This document shows positions 27,054 through 35,257 of a DNA stretch of 50,651 bases, one piece after another. The number at the start of each line of letters is the position of its first letter. The first letter of the stretch is position 1. The translations under genes and the position numbers were made by a program. The notes beneath the pieces are model-generated. The model was not told the DNA's origin. It did no database searches and saw only the letters and a list, made by a program, of their open reading frames with translations. The stretch is from Thermosporothrix hazakensis (lineage in GTDB: Bacteria > Chloroflexota > Ktedonobacteria > Ktedonobacterales > Ktedonobacteraceae), in assembly GCF_003253565.1 (NCBI RefSeq), contig NZ_QKUF01000037.1, forward strand, positions 1 through 50,651. The letters run 5' to 3'.

Positions 27054-27896
27054 ATGCACAAAGACGATGCCCGGCTACAGCAGCTTCTTCAACGGAGCGA
27101 GCTGGCCGACTTTGCCACCGGAATCAGATCGCTGCTCTGGAACACAATCCGCCTCACGTCTCGACGCGTCGCAGATGAGGCGGAACTACCGCTCGGAGCC
27201 TCAAAAATCGGAGGGAATCCAGATCTCCCATCAGACACACCCTGGCCTACCTGGAATGGGCATCCACTCCCGTTTCTGGCCCAGATTCGCCTTGCAGACC
27301 TCGCCCCCTGCGATCCCACTCACGAACTGCCACATCACGGCATGCTGGCTTTCTTCTATGATCCCTCTCACAACGAATATCCCATCCCTCCTGAGCGCTT
27401 TCGCGTGCTCTCCTATCCCTCGTCCGCCGGGCTGTACCGCGCCACTCCTACCGAAGAACCGTCACTTTGCTTTCCCCCATGTGCGCTCACCTATACCAGC
27501 AGCGTGACACTGCCCCCACCCGAATCGTCGGAGCTGGCATGTATTGGCCTGCCAATGGAAGCCTTCTTCTATCCCGAGCAGCCCGAAAAGCTTGAGCAGG
27601 CCGCAGGTGCCTATGAGGAGCTCATCACATACCTTGATCACGAGGAGCATGAAGCACCGCGACACCAGCTTCTCGGTCATCCCTATCAAATACAGGGCGA
27701 TCTCCTGCAAGAGTGTGTCCGCGACACCGACTATCAGGGCCCGCCTACAGACTGGCGGCTCCTCTTCCAGCTCGACACCGACGCTACCGCAGAAATGATG
27801 TGGGGAGATTGTGGCGCCATATATTTCTACATTCTCAAGCGCGATCTGGCCGCCCGAGACTTCTCGCATGTGCACCTGATCCTGCAATGTTGCTGA
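27054..27896 (+). CDS. DUF1963 / YwqG-like protein
   Basis: 280 aa from ATG 27054, which follows AAAAAGGAGGA with 9 bases between. Family hallmarks are SKIGGNPDLPSDTPWPTWNGHPLPFLAQIRL near residues 51-82, LPHHGMLAFFYD, the HQLLGHPYQIQGD block near 203-215, and a C-terminal LLFQLDTD ... MMWGDCGAIYFYI. Proteins of this family are cytosolic and of unknown biochemical role. It follows the DUF6766 gene closely. Confidence 0.86.
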   Translation: MHKDDARLQQLLQRSELADFATGIRSLLWNTIRLTSRRVADEAELPLGASKIGGNPDLPSDTPWPTWNGHPLPFLAQIRLADLAPCDPTHELPHHGMLAFFYDPSHNEYPIPPERFRVLSYPSSAGLYRATPTEEPSLCFPPCALTYTSSVTLPPPESSELACIGLPMEAFFYPEQPEKLEQAAGAYEELITYLDHEEHEAPRHQLLGHPYQIQGDLLQECVRDTDYQGPPTDWRLLFQLDTDATAEMMWGDCGAIYFYILKRDLAARDFSHVHLILQCC

Positions 27897-28035
27897 CCGC
27901 TCAAGGCACAGCAGAAGCGCCTTCGCTGTGCCTCGCACCTGTACCTTTCCACCCTCGCGCCTCCTTTTTGCGGACCGGTCAGCAATGGCGTGGCCGTTTT
28001 CATGAGCGCGCTGTAGACCACACACAAGTCAGACC

Positions 28036-28082
28036 AAAAAGAAAGCGCGCAAGATGCATATATGCGCATCTCACACGCTTCC
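28036..28082 (-). terminator. Terminator of the CHAP-domain gene
   Basis: Minus strand hairpin with paired GAAGCG/CGCTTTC and AGATGC/GCATCT segments separated by a 4-base internal loop, followed by TTTCTTTTT. It lies just past the CHAP stop at 28095. Confidence 0.6.
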
Positions 28083-28094
28083 AAGCATTTCGAC

Positions 28095-29039
28095 TTACTG
28101 ATAAATGAAGTACACTCCCGAGCCAGCCGTGAAGTCAACATAGGTGACTTTGTTCCAGTTGCCAGCGCCCCAGTTCATATTACTGGTGTGCGCCACATTC
28201 CCGGAAACGCTCTCTACGTACGCCACGTGCCCATAGGTCGGATCAGCGCCCTGAGCACCCTGCATCAGCACAATAATCGAGCCCGGTACAGGCGTCTGAG
28301 AGACCTTCCATCCCGCCTGCTGTGCGCCACTCACCCACTGGTATGCATCGCCCAGCCAGGGGATCCAGACACCATAGACGTCATGATAGCGTTGGGCAGC
28401 CCACCATGTACAATAACCCGGCGTGAAATGGTTCCCCGACGAATCGCCCATCGGAGGAGGCGAGCCGGTATTCCCACCATTGTTCCCGGTTCCCGGACCG
28501 GTTCCCGGACCAGTACCCGGACCGGTATTGCCGCCCGTATCGGGCATCGTCGGTTCAGTTGGTACTATTTCCGGTTCAGCCGTTGCAATCTGCGCGATCG
28601 CCGTCACCGTAGCGGCCTGCTCTGGCAGCAGCACATAGCTATCGCCGCGTTTCGTCGTAAACGTTTGTGGCGTGCTATTTGTCAGCGCACGCGGGCTATT
28701 CTTCGCGTCCGTAGCAGTCGTGCGCACGGCAACCAGAGCGCCAACAATAATCAACAGCAGAACAGAAACAACTGCAATATGAACAATATAGCGGTTCCTG
28801 CGTGGAGGCGGAAGCGCACCACCGCTTTTCTTGCCGGTTCCTTTAATCACAACCGGCTTGCGGCGCTCAGGTTCCGCTTCTGGCAAAGGCGGCGCAGCCA
28901 GGTCGGTCGAGGGGAGGTACGCCCCCTGCGCTTCAACCTGCTCTGTCGCCTCCGCGCTATGTTCCATTGCAGAATCATCTAAATGCTTTGTAAGCTTTTC
29001 CTGTGGTGCATCATTCTGATTCTTCTTTAACAGTGGCAT
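28095..29039 (-). CDS. CHAP-domain peptidoglycan hydrolase-like protein, membrane anchored
   Basis: 314 aa. A charged cytoplasmic N-terminus of about 83 residues leads to one TM helix (about 84-105, YIVHIAVVSVLLLIIVGALVAV). An extracellular linker follows, including a GTGPGTGPGTG repeat and many Thr/Pro residues. The C-terminal CHAP domain (about 203-314) has catalytic C210 in GYCTWWAAQRY and H271 in YGHVAYVE. CHAP amidases or endopeptidases cut peptidoglycan, so this could act in wall remodelling, division or sporulation. Start: ATG with AAAGGGA upstream. A monocistronic unit with its own terminator. Confidence 0.9.
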   Translation of the reverse strand: MPLLKKNQNDAPQEKLTKHLDDSAMEHSAEATEQVEAQGAYLPSTDLAAPPLPEAEPERRKPVVIKGTGKKSGGALPPPRRNRYIVHIAVVSVLLLIIVGALVAVRTTATDAKNSPRALTNSTPQTFTTKRGDSYVLLPEQAATVTAIAQIATAEPEIVPTEPTMPDTGGNTGPGTGPGTGPGTGNNGGNTGSPPPMGDSSGNHFTPGYCTWWAAQRYHDVYGVWIPWLGDAYQWVSGAQQAGWKVSQTPVPGSIIVLMQGAQGADPTYGHVAYVESVSGNVAHTSNMNWGAGNWNKVTYVDFTAGSGVYFIYQ

Positions 29040-29628
29040 GCAAAAATCCCTTTACAGCAATGCATATACAAATATGTCAATCACCCGAAAAACGGAAGCA
29101 CTCATATTGGACTTTAAGCGACTGGAAATGCTCGGTCAAGCAGTCAAGAGAGGCAATAGGACTAAGATGCTAGAGAGCAGCCCCGATCTTAACCGGGAAT
29201 CAGGAGAATATGCGGGCTCTCGGTCAGAGAGGCTATTTGCAGAGGGGCATCAGTTTTCCCGACATCTTCTTGAGCGACAGGCGCGAGCGGTTGTCGAATG
29301 GTATATCAACCTGTATCGGGAACAGCGTCATCATGACAGAAACAGCACCGCGGACAGAACCGCTTTCTGAAGGGAAAGAGCGAGCAGAAGCCTCCCTTGC
29401 GCCATGAAAGTGCTTTCCCGCCCGACGAATTCCAGATCCGAAAAGCGGCAGCCAACGGCCCACCTGCGGAAGGGCTTCAGATCAGCACTGCCGATGAGAG
29501 ATGGAGAAGGTCTTTTTCCCCGCTAGCCAGTACCAATGGGGGGGGCCTCCAGTGCATGCTGAAACCCGAACAGATACGCATGCCAGGAGCGCTTAAAGGG
29601 CGTTCAGATAGCCTTGAGGACTGAAATA
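29040..29628. other. Intergenic region without a convincing gene
   Basis: About 590 bases. Several short frames exist on both strands but show no family resemblance, and coding-like ribosome sites are lacking. It must contain the CHAP promoter. Confidence 0.4.
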
Positions 29629-29637
29629 TGCTATACT
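29629..29637 (+). promoter_or_regulatory. Extended -10 element before the pyrE leader
   Basis: TGCTATACT, a TG-N-TATAAT-like element with no good -35. It lies 65 bases before the small leader frame. Confidence 0.35.
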
Positions 29638-29701
29638 AGAGACAGCATATCCTTCTCATCAAATGCAACAGCCTCTTCTACGTATGAAACAGAGGAACTG
29701 T

Positions 29702-29767
29702 ATGCATCCTTATTCACCTTATCTCAAAAGAGAGCAAAGAAAGGAGGCGATGCACCCCCTTGTATAG
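29702..29767 (+). CDS. Possible 21-aa leader peptide overlapping pyrE
   Basis: Reads MHPYSPYLKREQRKEAMHPLV and stop. AGAGGA lies 5 bases before its ATG. Its stop (TAG at 29765-29767) overlaps the TTG start of the orotate phosphoribosyltransferase frame at 29760, and the AAAGGAGG ribosome site for that start lies inside it. It could set pyrE translation by coupling; it could also be the relic of an older pyrE N-terminus lost by frameshift. Confidence 0.35.
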   Translation: MHPYSPYLKREQRKEAMHPLV

Positions 29768-30470
29768 CAGAGAATCGAGGGGTCCGCATCGCAGTGCTGA
29801 GGTGGCGAAAGAGCAAACCCTGGACAATCTCTGGTTGGCACAAATACTGTTTGACCTGGGGGGGGTTCAATTCGGGAATTTCACCGTGAGCGAGTCCGCC
29901 GTAAGTTCCCCCGTTTTTGTGAACCCAAAGGTCCTTATCAGTCATCCAACCGCTTTACGTGTTGCCAGCAAACTGATGCAACAAGAAATCAACCTCGCCC
30001 AATCGCTACGCCGCTCCCGTGTTCAGCCATTTAATGTTGTCGCAGGGGTGCCGGTTGGGGGTCTATTGCTGGCAACCGCTTACACGCTGGAAACAAGCAC
30101 ACCAATGATCTACGCCCGCAGCCGTCCAGAAGGAACGGGCAAACGGGGCATTGAGGGACGCTTTACTCCCGGCGATACCGCATTGATTATCGACGATCTC
30201 GTGACTCAGGGCAGCAGCATTCTGGAAACAGCTTCTCTGCTTGAAGAGAACGGCCTGAAAGTCAAAGATGTCATCGTCCTGATCGACCGGGAACACGGAG
30301 CAGCCGAGCGCTTGCGCCGGCATGGCTATAACCTGATGAGCATTCTCAAGCTCGATGTCATGCTGAACCACTACATGTCAAAAGGCTTGATCTCAGAAGA
30401 AACCTATCGCGCCTGCGCGGAATATCTCCGGAGCAAGCAAGGGCAGAACAACACATCGCCCCTGCTCTAG
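29760..30470 (+). CDS. pyrE: Orotate phosphoribosyltransferase
   Basis: 236 aa if it begins at TTG 29760 (AAAGGAGG about 12 bases upstream); a GTG at 29802 is the main alternative. The enzyme joins orotate to PRPP in pyrimidine synthesis. The PRPP-binding loop ALIIDDLVTQGSS (about 141-153) and the GVPVGGLLLA substrate loop are intact, and residues RSRPEGTGKRGIEG form the flexible catalytic loop. Length is slightly above the usual 210 aa. No other pyr gene is adjacent. It ends at a strong hairpin terminator. Confidence 0.88.
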   Translation: MYSRESRGPHRSAEVAKEQTLDNLWLAQILFDLGGVQFGNFTVSESAVSSPVFVNPKVLISHPTALRVASKLMQQEINLAQSLRRSRVQPFNVVAGVPVGGLLLATAYTLETSTPMIYARSRPEGTGKRGIEGRFTPGDTALIIDDLVTQGSSILETASLLEENGLKVKDVIVLIDREHGAAERLRRHGYNLMSILKLDVMLNHYMSKGLISEETYRACAEYLRSKQGQNNTSPLL

Positions 30471-30474
30471 CAGA

Positions 30475-30517
30475 CAAAAAAAAGCGGGATGCTCCTTGAG
30501 GAGACATCCCCTTTTTC
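30475..30517. terminator. Bidirectional terminator between pyrE and the slipin gene
   Basis: GGGATG-C-CTCC / GGAG-A-CATCCC stem with a TTGA tetraloop. It is flanked by AAAAAAAA on the left and CTTTTT on the right, so it can end transcription from both convergent genes. Confidence 0.85.
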
Positions 30518-30526
30518 ATGCCTTGC

Positions 30527-31474
30527 TCACTGCCGTGGCGAGGGCGGGACCTGCCGTGGCTGTATAGCTGGATGCGGCTGCGTTGCCTGCTGTGTCGGCG
30601 AAACCGGGCGCGTCTGCTGCACAGGTGGCGCCTGCTTGACGGTCGGGGTCTGCTGCGGACGCAATGCATACACCGGCTCTTCAGGCTGAGACTGCTCGCT
30701 CGCTCCACTCAGCTTGTTCAGCGTCTTCATCAGCGGCGTAACCAGCTCCATAGGCAGCGGGAAGATGATCGTTGAATTCTTCTCCACCGAGATCTCAGTC
30801 AACGTTTGCAGGTAACGCAACTGCATGGCGTTCGGCTCAGAACCGATGATGCCGGCAGCCTGGGCCAACTGCGTCGAAGCCTGCAACTCACCTTCAGCGT
30901 GAATGATCTTCGCTCGCTTCTCGCGCTCTGCTTCGGCCTGCTTCGCCATCGCACGCTGCATGGTCGAGGGCAACTCGATATCCTTGATTTCAACCGCGGT
31001 CACTTTCACGCCCCAGGCTTCGGTGCGCTCATCGATAATCGCCTGCAATTCCTGGTTAATCTTATTGCGATGCGCCAGCAGCTCATCAAGTTCAGATTGA
31101 CCGAGCACATTGCGCAGGGTTGTCTGGCCGATCTGAGTCGTTGCCTGCACAAAGTTAAACACCCGCGTCACGGCCCACTCAGGATTGACAACATGGAAGT
31201 AAATGACCGCAGTCACCTTGACTGTCACGTTATCACGCGTGATGATCTCCTGGGGTGGCACATTGATTGTCACAACACGCAGATCTACCTTGATCATGCG
31301 CGAGATGAACGGCCAGACCCAGAAGAGACCGGGGCCTTTCGCTCCCTCCAGCTTACCAAGCACAAAAATGACACCGCGCTCGTATTCCTGCACAACGCGC
31401 AACCCTGAAAAGAGCACAAAGAGTAGCACAATCGCCACTATCACGATCAGGGATAACGCACCTAATATATCCAT
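30527..31474 (-). CDS. SPFH/Band 7 protein, slipin (stomatin-like)
   Basis: 315 aa. One N-terminal TM helix (residues 3-24) is followed by the SPFH core: RVVQEYERGVIFVLGKLEGAKGPGLFWVWP, VPPQEIITRDNVTVKVTAVIYF, then the helical region with AEAEREKRAKIIHAEGE near residue 190. The last 60 residues are rich in Pro and Gln (QQTPTVKQAPPVQQTRP) and are probably disordered. Slipins form oligomeric scaffolds in membrane microdomains. The upstream NfeD gene on the same strand is the classic partner. Start: ATG after GGAGG. Confidence 0.93.
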   Translation of the reverse strand: MDILGALSLIVIVAIVLLFVLFSGLRVVQEYERGVIFVLGKLEGAKGPGLFWVWPFISRMIKVDLRVVTINVPPQEIITRDNVTVKVTAVIYFHVVNPEWAVTRVFNFVQATTQIGQTTLRNVLGQSELDELLAHRNKINQELQAIIDERTEAWGVKVTAVEIKDIELPSTMQRAMAKQAEAEREKRAKIIHAEGELQASTQLAQAAGIIGSEPNAMQLRYLQTLTEISVEKNSTIIFPLPMELVTPLMKTLNKLSGASEQSQPEEPVYALRPQQTPTVKQAPPVQQTRPVSPTQQATQPHPAIQPRQVPPSPRQ

Positions 31475-31563
31475 GAACTAGCCTCCTATCATAAGTTCCC
31501 GGAAATGGCGTAGCTTCAATCTATCGCATTCATCATGCCAGATGATGAATTGCACCTGTTCTA

Positions 31564-32259
31564 TCAGTCCAATTCGGTACGGCGCGGTTGCTCCTCGCGA
31601 ACCTGTTCCCCGGCCTCTCCCTCAAACTGCATCATCTGCTGTTGTAGCAGCACCGGGCGCACATGTAAACGCAATCCCTCTACCGCGACGATCTCCAGCA
31701 CCGAACCCTCATTGACAGTCACTTCTGGCGTATCCAGCACTGCGGTCCAGATAACGCCGTCATGCTTCACTCGCCCCTCAGGCCGCAACGGGCCAAGCGC
31801 CACGACCTGTTCTCCTATCATACTCTCAACACCGCTGCGGACTGGTAGCTTGCGGATACGCATCGCATAAAGCGCCAGACTCAGACCGAGGCCCCCCAAA
31901 ATGAGCCCCCCGAACAGCACCAGCAGCGGTTGAATATGCGTCACACCTCCCGAGTTGAAAAGGATCAAAATACCGAACACAAACGAGATAGCCGCGCCGA
32001 GCGAGAGCAGGCCATAACTGGTGAAATTGGCCTCCGCGATCAGCAAGCCGCCAGCCAGCAGCAGGAAAAGAACGCCCCACCAGTTCACCCCGAGCGCAAC
32101 GGCACCGATGATAAAGAGAATCAGCGCCAGGACACCGATTGTCCCCGGGATAAAGGTTCCCGGGTTGGCAATCTCAGCATATATTCCGAGCAGTGCCACC
32201 AGAATCAACAGGAAGAGCACCGTAGGATCCTGTATGAAAGTGTAGATCAAGTGAAGCAT
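31564..32259 (-). CDS. NfeD family membrane protein
   Basis: 231 aa from ATG 32259 (a GTG at 32274 is also possible). Hydrophobic segments cover residues about 10-120 (LFLLILVALLGIYAEIANPG, TIGVLALILFIIGAVAL and others). A soluble OB-fold C-terminus follows (GEQVVALGPLRPEGRVKHDGVIWTAVLD, about 145-195), the NfeD hallmark. The serine-protease domain of long NfeD proteins is absent, so this is the short or medium form. It is 89 bases upstream of the slipin gene and should form a complex with it. Confidence 0.9.
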   Translation of the reverse strand: MLHLIYTFIQDPTVLFLLILVALLGIYAEIANPGTFIPGTIGVLALILFIIGAVALGVNWWGVLFLLLAGGLLIAEANFTSYGLLSLGAAISFVFGILILFNSGGVTHIQPLLVLFGGLILGGLGLSLALYAMRIRKLPVRSGVESMIGEQVVALGPLRPEGRVKHDGVIWTAVLDTPEVTVNEGSVLEIVAVEGLRLHVRPVLLQQQMMQFEGEAGEQVREEQPRRTELD

Positions 32260-32406
32260 AAAGCACCGTCTCACTTCTTCTCTTCAAATAAGAGCGCTGC
32301 ATGCACCTGGAAACCCGCGCTTTTCCTCCCTTACCGAATCAGACGCACTTACCCTTTCAGAATCAAATCAAAAAGCCAGACGTTCCAATTGCTATTTGTT
32401 ATAGAC

Positions 32407-32435
32407 AATATAACTTATTGCAATCTGACTGTCAA
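32407..32435 (-). promoter_or_regulatory. Promoter of the nfeD-slipin operon
   Basis: Minus strand TTGACA (32435-32430), 17-base spacer, TATATT (32412-32407). About 140 bases before the NfeD start. Confidence 0.7.
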
Positions 32436-32497
32436 GGTTTTGCCAATCTGCTCCGGGAAACGCGGGCCACTCAGGGGCGAGAACGCAAAGATTTTTA

Positions 32498-32526
32498 TTG
32501 ACAGCAGCATCCCGGCTTCATATAAT
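32498..32526 (+). promoter_or_regulatory. Consensus promoter of the TrmH-family methyltransferase gene
   Basis: TTGACA (32498-32503), 17-base spacer, TATAAT (32521-32526): both hexamers and the spacing are ideal. It leaves a leader of about 186 bases before the ATG at 32719. This leader holds a TGTCTG-TTG-CAGACA hairpin at 32664-32678. Confidence 0.8.
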
Positions 32527-32718
32527 TTGTGATATCATATACAGGCTTTCCTTCTCTGTCTGTGAATCACAGCACAGGGAGGCATGCAGGCGCGGCACAA
32601 TCAGACTGCATTCAGGGAAGCAAATAAAAGAAAATGACAGGGTTTTTGGATATCTGTATCTTTTGTCTGTTGCAGACAGATGGCTACACCTATTCAGTGA
32701 CCCATCACCCCATACTTC

Positions 32719-33552
32719 ATGACAGCAACTATTAAACACTCACATCTCATTGGAAGTCATAATCACCCGGACATCAAGCGCATTCGCCGTCTGCGTGATC
32801 GCGCGATGCGGGAACAGACCGGACAGTATTATGTTGAGGGACTGCGTTTCGTCGCAAATGCGTTTCAAAGTCAGGCTCCGGTCGATATGCTGGTTGTTTG
32901 TCCGCAGCAACTGGACCATCCCTACGCGGAACGCATTATTCACCACTATCAGCGGGTCGGAGTGCCTGTTCTCGAAGTAACCCCCGAAATCCTGAACGGC
33001 ATCTCCGCCGTAGACGATCCGCAGGGAATCGGGGCAGTGGTGCGCCAGCGTTGGGAGTCACTCACGCGTGTGACCCCCGGCGATGAGCTCTGTTGGGTCG
33101 CCTTGCAAATCGTCCGCTCTGCCGGGAATCTGGGGACCATTCTACGCACATCGGAAGCAATCGGGGGAGCCGGTGTTATCGTGCTCGACGAGGCGACAGA
33201 CCCCTATGATCCGGCCTGTGTACGAGCGACAATGGGGGCAATCTTTCGGCAGCGTTTTATACGCACCTCTATCGAGAAGTTTCGCCGCTGGAAACAGCGC
33301 CACAATTACCAGCTCATCGGGACATCACCTTCTGCCACGACCGACTATCAGGACGTTCACTATCACACACCAACGATCATTCTTATGGGGGAGGAGCGCA
33401 AGGGCCTTCCGCAAAGCCTGCAAGCGCTCTGCGATACAGTCGTGCAGATCCCGATGGTTGGTGAAAGTGACTCGCTCAATCTGGCGGTTGCAACTGGCGT
33501 GATGCTGTACGAGGTCTTCAATCAAAGGCGCAAAAAAGAGACCTCGCACTGA
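32719..33552 (+). CDS. TrmH/SpoU-family RNA methyltransferase
   Basis: 277 aa. An N-terminal L30e-like substrate-binding region (RRLRDRAMREQTGQYYVEGLRFV) is followed by the SPOUT trefoil-knot domain. Motif 1 is SAGNLGTILRTSEA (N137, R143), motif 2 LMGEERKGLP (222-231) and motif 3 IPMVGESDSLNLAVATGVMLYEV (244-266). It should 2'-O-methylate a ribose in rRNA or tRNA using SAM; the exact position is not readable. An in-frame stop lies 7 codons before the ATG, and there is no Shine-Dalgarno next to it. That contrasts with its very strong promoter. Confidence 0.92.
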   Translation: MTATIKHSHLIGSHNHPDIKRIRRLRDRAMREQTGQYYVEGLRFVANAFQSQAPVDMLVVCPQQLDHPYAERIIHHYQRVGVPVLEVTPEILNGISAVDDPQGIGAVVRQRWESLTRVTPGDELCWVALQIVRSAGNLGTILRTSEAIGGAGVIVLDEATDPYDPACVRATMGAIFRQRFIRTSIEKFRRWKQRHNYQLIGTSPSATTDYQDVHYHTPTIILMGEERKGLPQSLQALCDTVVQIPMVGESDSLNLAVATGVMLYEVFNQRRKKETSH

Positions 33553-33586
33553 AAAAGGAGGGCGTGGGCTTGCTCTCCTTTTTTTC
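33551..33586. terminator. Terminator between convergent methyltransferase genes
   Basis: AAAAAGGAG / CTCCTTTTT arms around a 14-base loop, with a run of seven T on the plus strand and A on the other side. Suits both directions. Confidence 0.75.
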
Positions 33587-33618
33587 TTTAGTGCAGGACG
33601 CGACTTGCGCCAGACGGC

Positions 33619-34419
33619 TTATGCACGCCGCGCCAGATATAATTGTGCCATATAGCCCTTCGTGATCTGCCCATGAAAGCGGGAACGAATCAAGCTCGCA
33701 ATAGAACGATAGAGGCGCTTCCGAGCTGCTTCCGGCAGTGCCAGATGATCGGAATAGGTATCCAGCAGGCGAACATAGCTCTCTGCGCTGTAGGACTCCT
33801 CCCAACAATAGCGCCGCACCTCCACCCCGGTAAAGAAACCGCTGCGTTCGATCTCATCCTTGATTGGTGCGGGCACCTCTTCCGGCCAGGGAAGCCGCAG
33901 CCCGGCCTTTGCCTTCTCTGGCGTCTGCGTCATATAGATCTCATCGACAGCCTCAAAAAAGTCGTAGCTCTTCTCGCTCTGCACATGCACATGCCAGAAC
34001 AGCGCCAGCGTTCCCCCGGGCTTGAGCGCATAGGCCAGCTTGCGATAGGCAAGGTCCTGCGGCAACCAGTGAAACGCCGTCGCCGCCAGCGCGAGATCAT
34101 AGGCCGACCCCGCCAGAGGTGTTTCTTCAAACGCGCCCACTTCAATCGAGACGTTCGGGAAGGCCGCCAGCTTCCGCCGGGCCACCGCCGCCAGTGCCTG
34201 ACCGAGCTCAATCGCGTGAATACGATAGCCGCGCCGGGCCAGGGGCAAGGTCGCCTGTCCGGTTCCGGGGCCAATCTCCAGAATGCTTGCTTGCGCTGGA
34301 AGAGCCGCAAACGCAACCATATCATCAAACAAGCGCTCAGGATACCCCGGACGAGCCTGATCATAGAGTTCGGCCTTCTGATTAAAGCTCGCTCGTAGCT
34401 GTCTCTGTTCCTCTTCCAT
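33619..34419 (-). CDS. Class I SAM-dependent methyltransferase
   Basis: 266 aa, UbiE/Methyltransf_11-like. Motif I ILEIGPGTGQATLPLARRG (46-64), motif II acidic residue in IHAIELG, and motif IV region YDLALAATAFHWLP. The N-terminus FNQKAELYDQARPGYPERLFDD is typical of small-molecule methyltransferases of this group. The substrate cannot be predicted. Monocistronic, convergent with the TrmH gene. Confidence 0.9.
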   Translation of the reverse strand: MEEEQRQLRASFNQKAELYDQARPGYPERLFDDMVAFAALPAQASILEIGPGTGQATLPLARRGYRIHAIELGQALAAVARRKLAAFPNVSIEVGAFEETPLAGSAYDLALAATAFHWLPQDLAYRKLAYALKPGGTLALFWHVHVQSEKSYDFFEAVDEIYMTQTPEKAKAGLRLPWPEEVPAPIKDEIERSGFFTGVEVRRYCWEESYSAESYVRLLDTYSDHLALPEAARKRLYRSIASLIRSRFHGQITKGYMAQLYLARRA

Positions 34420-34568
34420 AGCGGCACAACCCTTTCTATCGTGCTATGACACAACCCTCTCAACTCCCGACGTTCCCTGCTCGATGCCAGCGCATGTCCG
34501 CAATTCGCTCTCACAGAGCCAGCAAAAAGGGCCGAGAACCTGATTGGTTGCTCGACCCGGCAGAGATG

Positions 34569-35057
34569 CTAGCCCAGGGCGTCCACTGCATCAAGCAGTG
34601 CATTCTTGTCGGGCAGCTCGCCCGGCGTATGCGTCACTTCGATATGACGAATAACGCCCTCTTTATCGATCACAAATACGGCTCGCTCGGCCATTCCAGC
34701 CGGATGACGAACACCGTACAGGTCGGTGACCTTTCCCTGCGGGTAGAAGTCTGAAAGCAGCGGGAAAGTGGTGTTGATCAGCTTTTTCCATGCATCCAGT
34801 GCGAAGGTGCTGTCCATGCTGATGCCAACAACCTCGGCCCCATTCTCGCGGAACTTTTCCAACTCGCCCTCATAGGACGGCATCTGGACCGAACACACGC
34901 TGCTGAATGCAAAGGGGAAGAAGGCCAGAACGACATTCTTCTTTCCGCGGAAATTGCTCAGCGTCCAATCTTCTTTGGCCTCGGTCTGTAAAGTAAAATC
35001 AGGAGCGAGATCGCCCACCTTTAACGTTTTTGTCTCTGTGCGGCTTGCGCTATTCAT
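34569..35057 (-). CDS. Peroxiredoxin, AhpE-like (AhpC/TSA family)
   Basis: 162 aa. Reduces hydrogen peroxide and organic peroxides. The peroxidatic cysteine is C55 in FFPFAFSSVCSVQMPSYE, in the expected place after the first beta-strand. It is the only cysteine, so this is a 1-Cys enzyme needing an external thiol for recycling. The end of the protein (HTPGELPDKNALLDAVDALG) fits AhpE. It has its own promoter at 35200-35229. Confidence 0.92.
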   Translation of the reverse strand: MNSASRTETKTLKVGDLAPDFTLQTEAKEDWTLSNFRGKKNVVLAFFPFAFSSVCSVQMPSYEGELEKFRENGAEVVGISMDSTFALDAWKKLINTTFPLLSDFYPQGKVTDLYGVRHPAGMAERAVFVIDKEGVIRHIEVTHTPGELPDKNALLDAVDALG

Positions 35058-35199
35058 CGTACCGTTTTTTCGTCCTTTCGTTCACATTGAGAGAAGTCAG
35101 GAATAGGCTCAGCGTTTCGCGGTGACTTTCTCCGAACTTCGCTCGTTTCAAGATTGTGTGCTCTCACTCTCAAAGCTGAGTGACAGCGTTTCGCCCGCG

Positions 35200-35229
35200 A
35201 TTGTAGCACCCCTGATGCAAATATGTCAA
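35200..35229 (-). promoter_or_regulatory. Promoter of the peroxiredoxin gene
   Basis: Minus strand TTGACA (35229-35224), 18-base spacer, TACAAT (35205-35200). It lies about 140 bases before the ATG, close to the divergent start of the GT87-like gene. Confidence 0.65.
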
Positions 35230-35257
35230 ACTGGAGCAATGGAGGATAATTTCGCTC

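Noticed and set aside
28062..28982. Plus-strand frame of 306 codons opposite the CHAP gene
   Set aside because: Antisense to a gene with clear catalytic motifs; Arg-rich composition and no family features.
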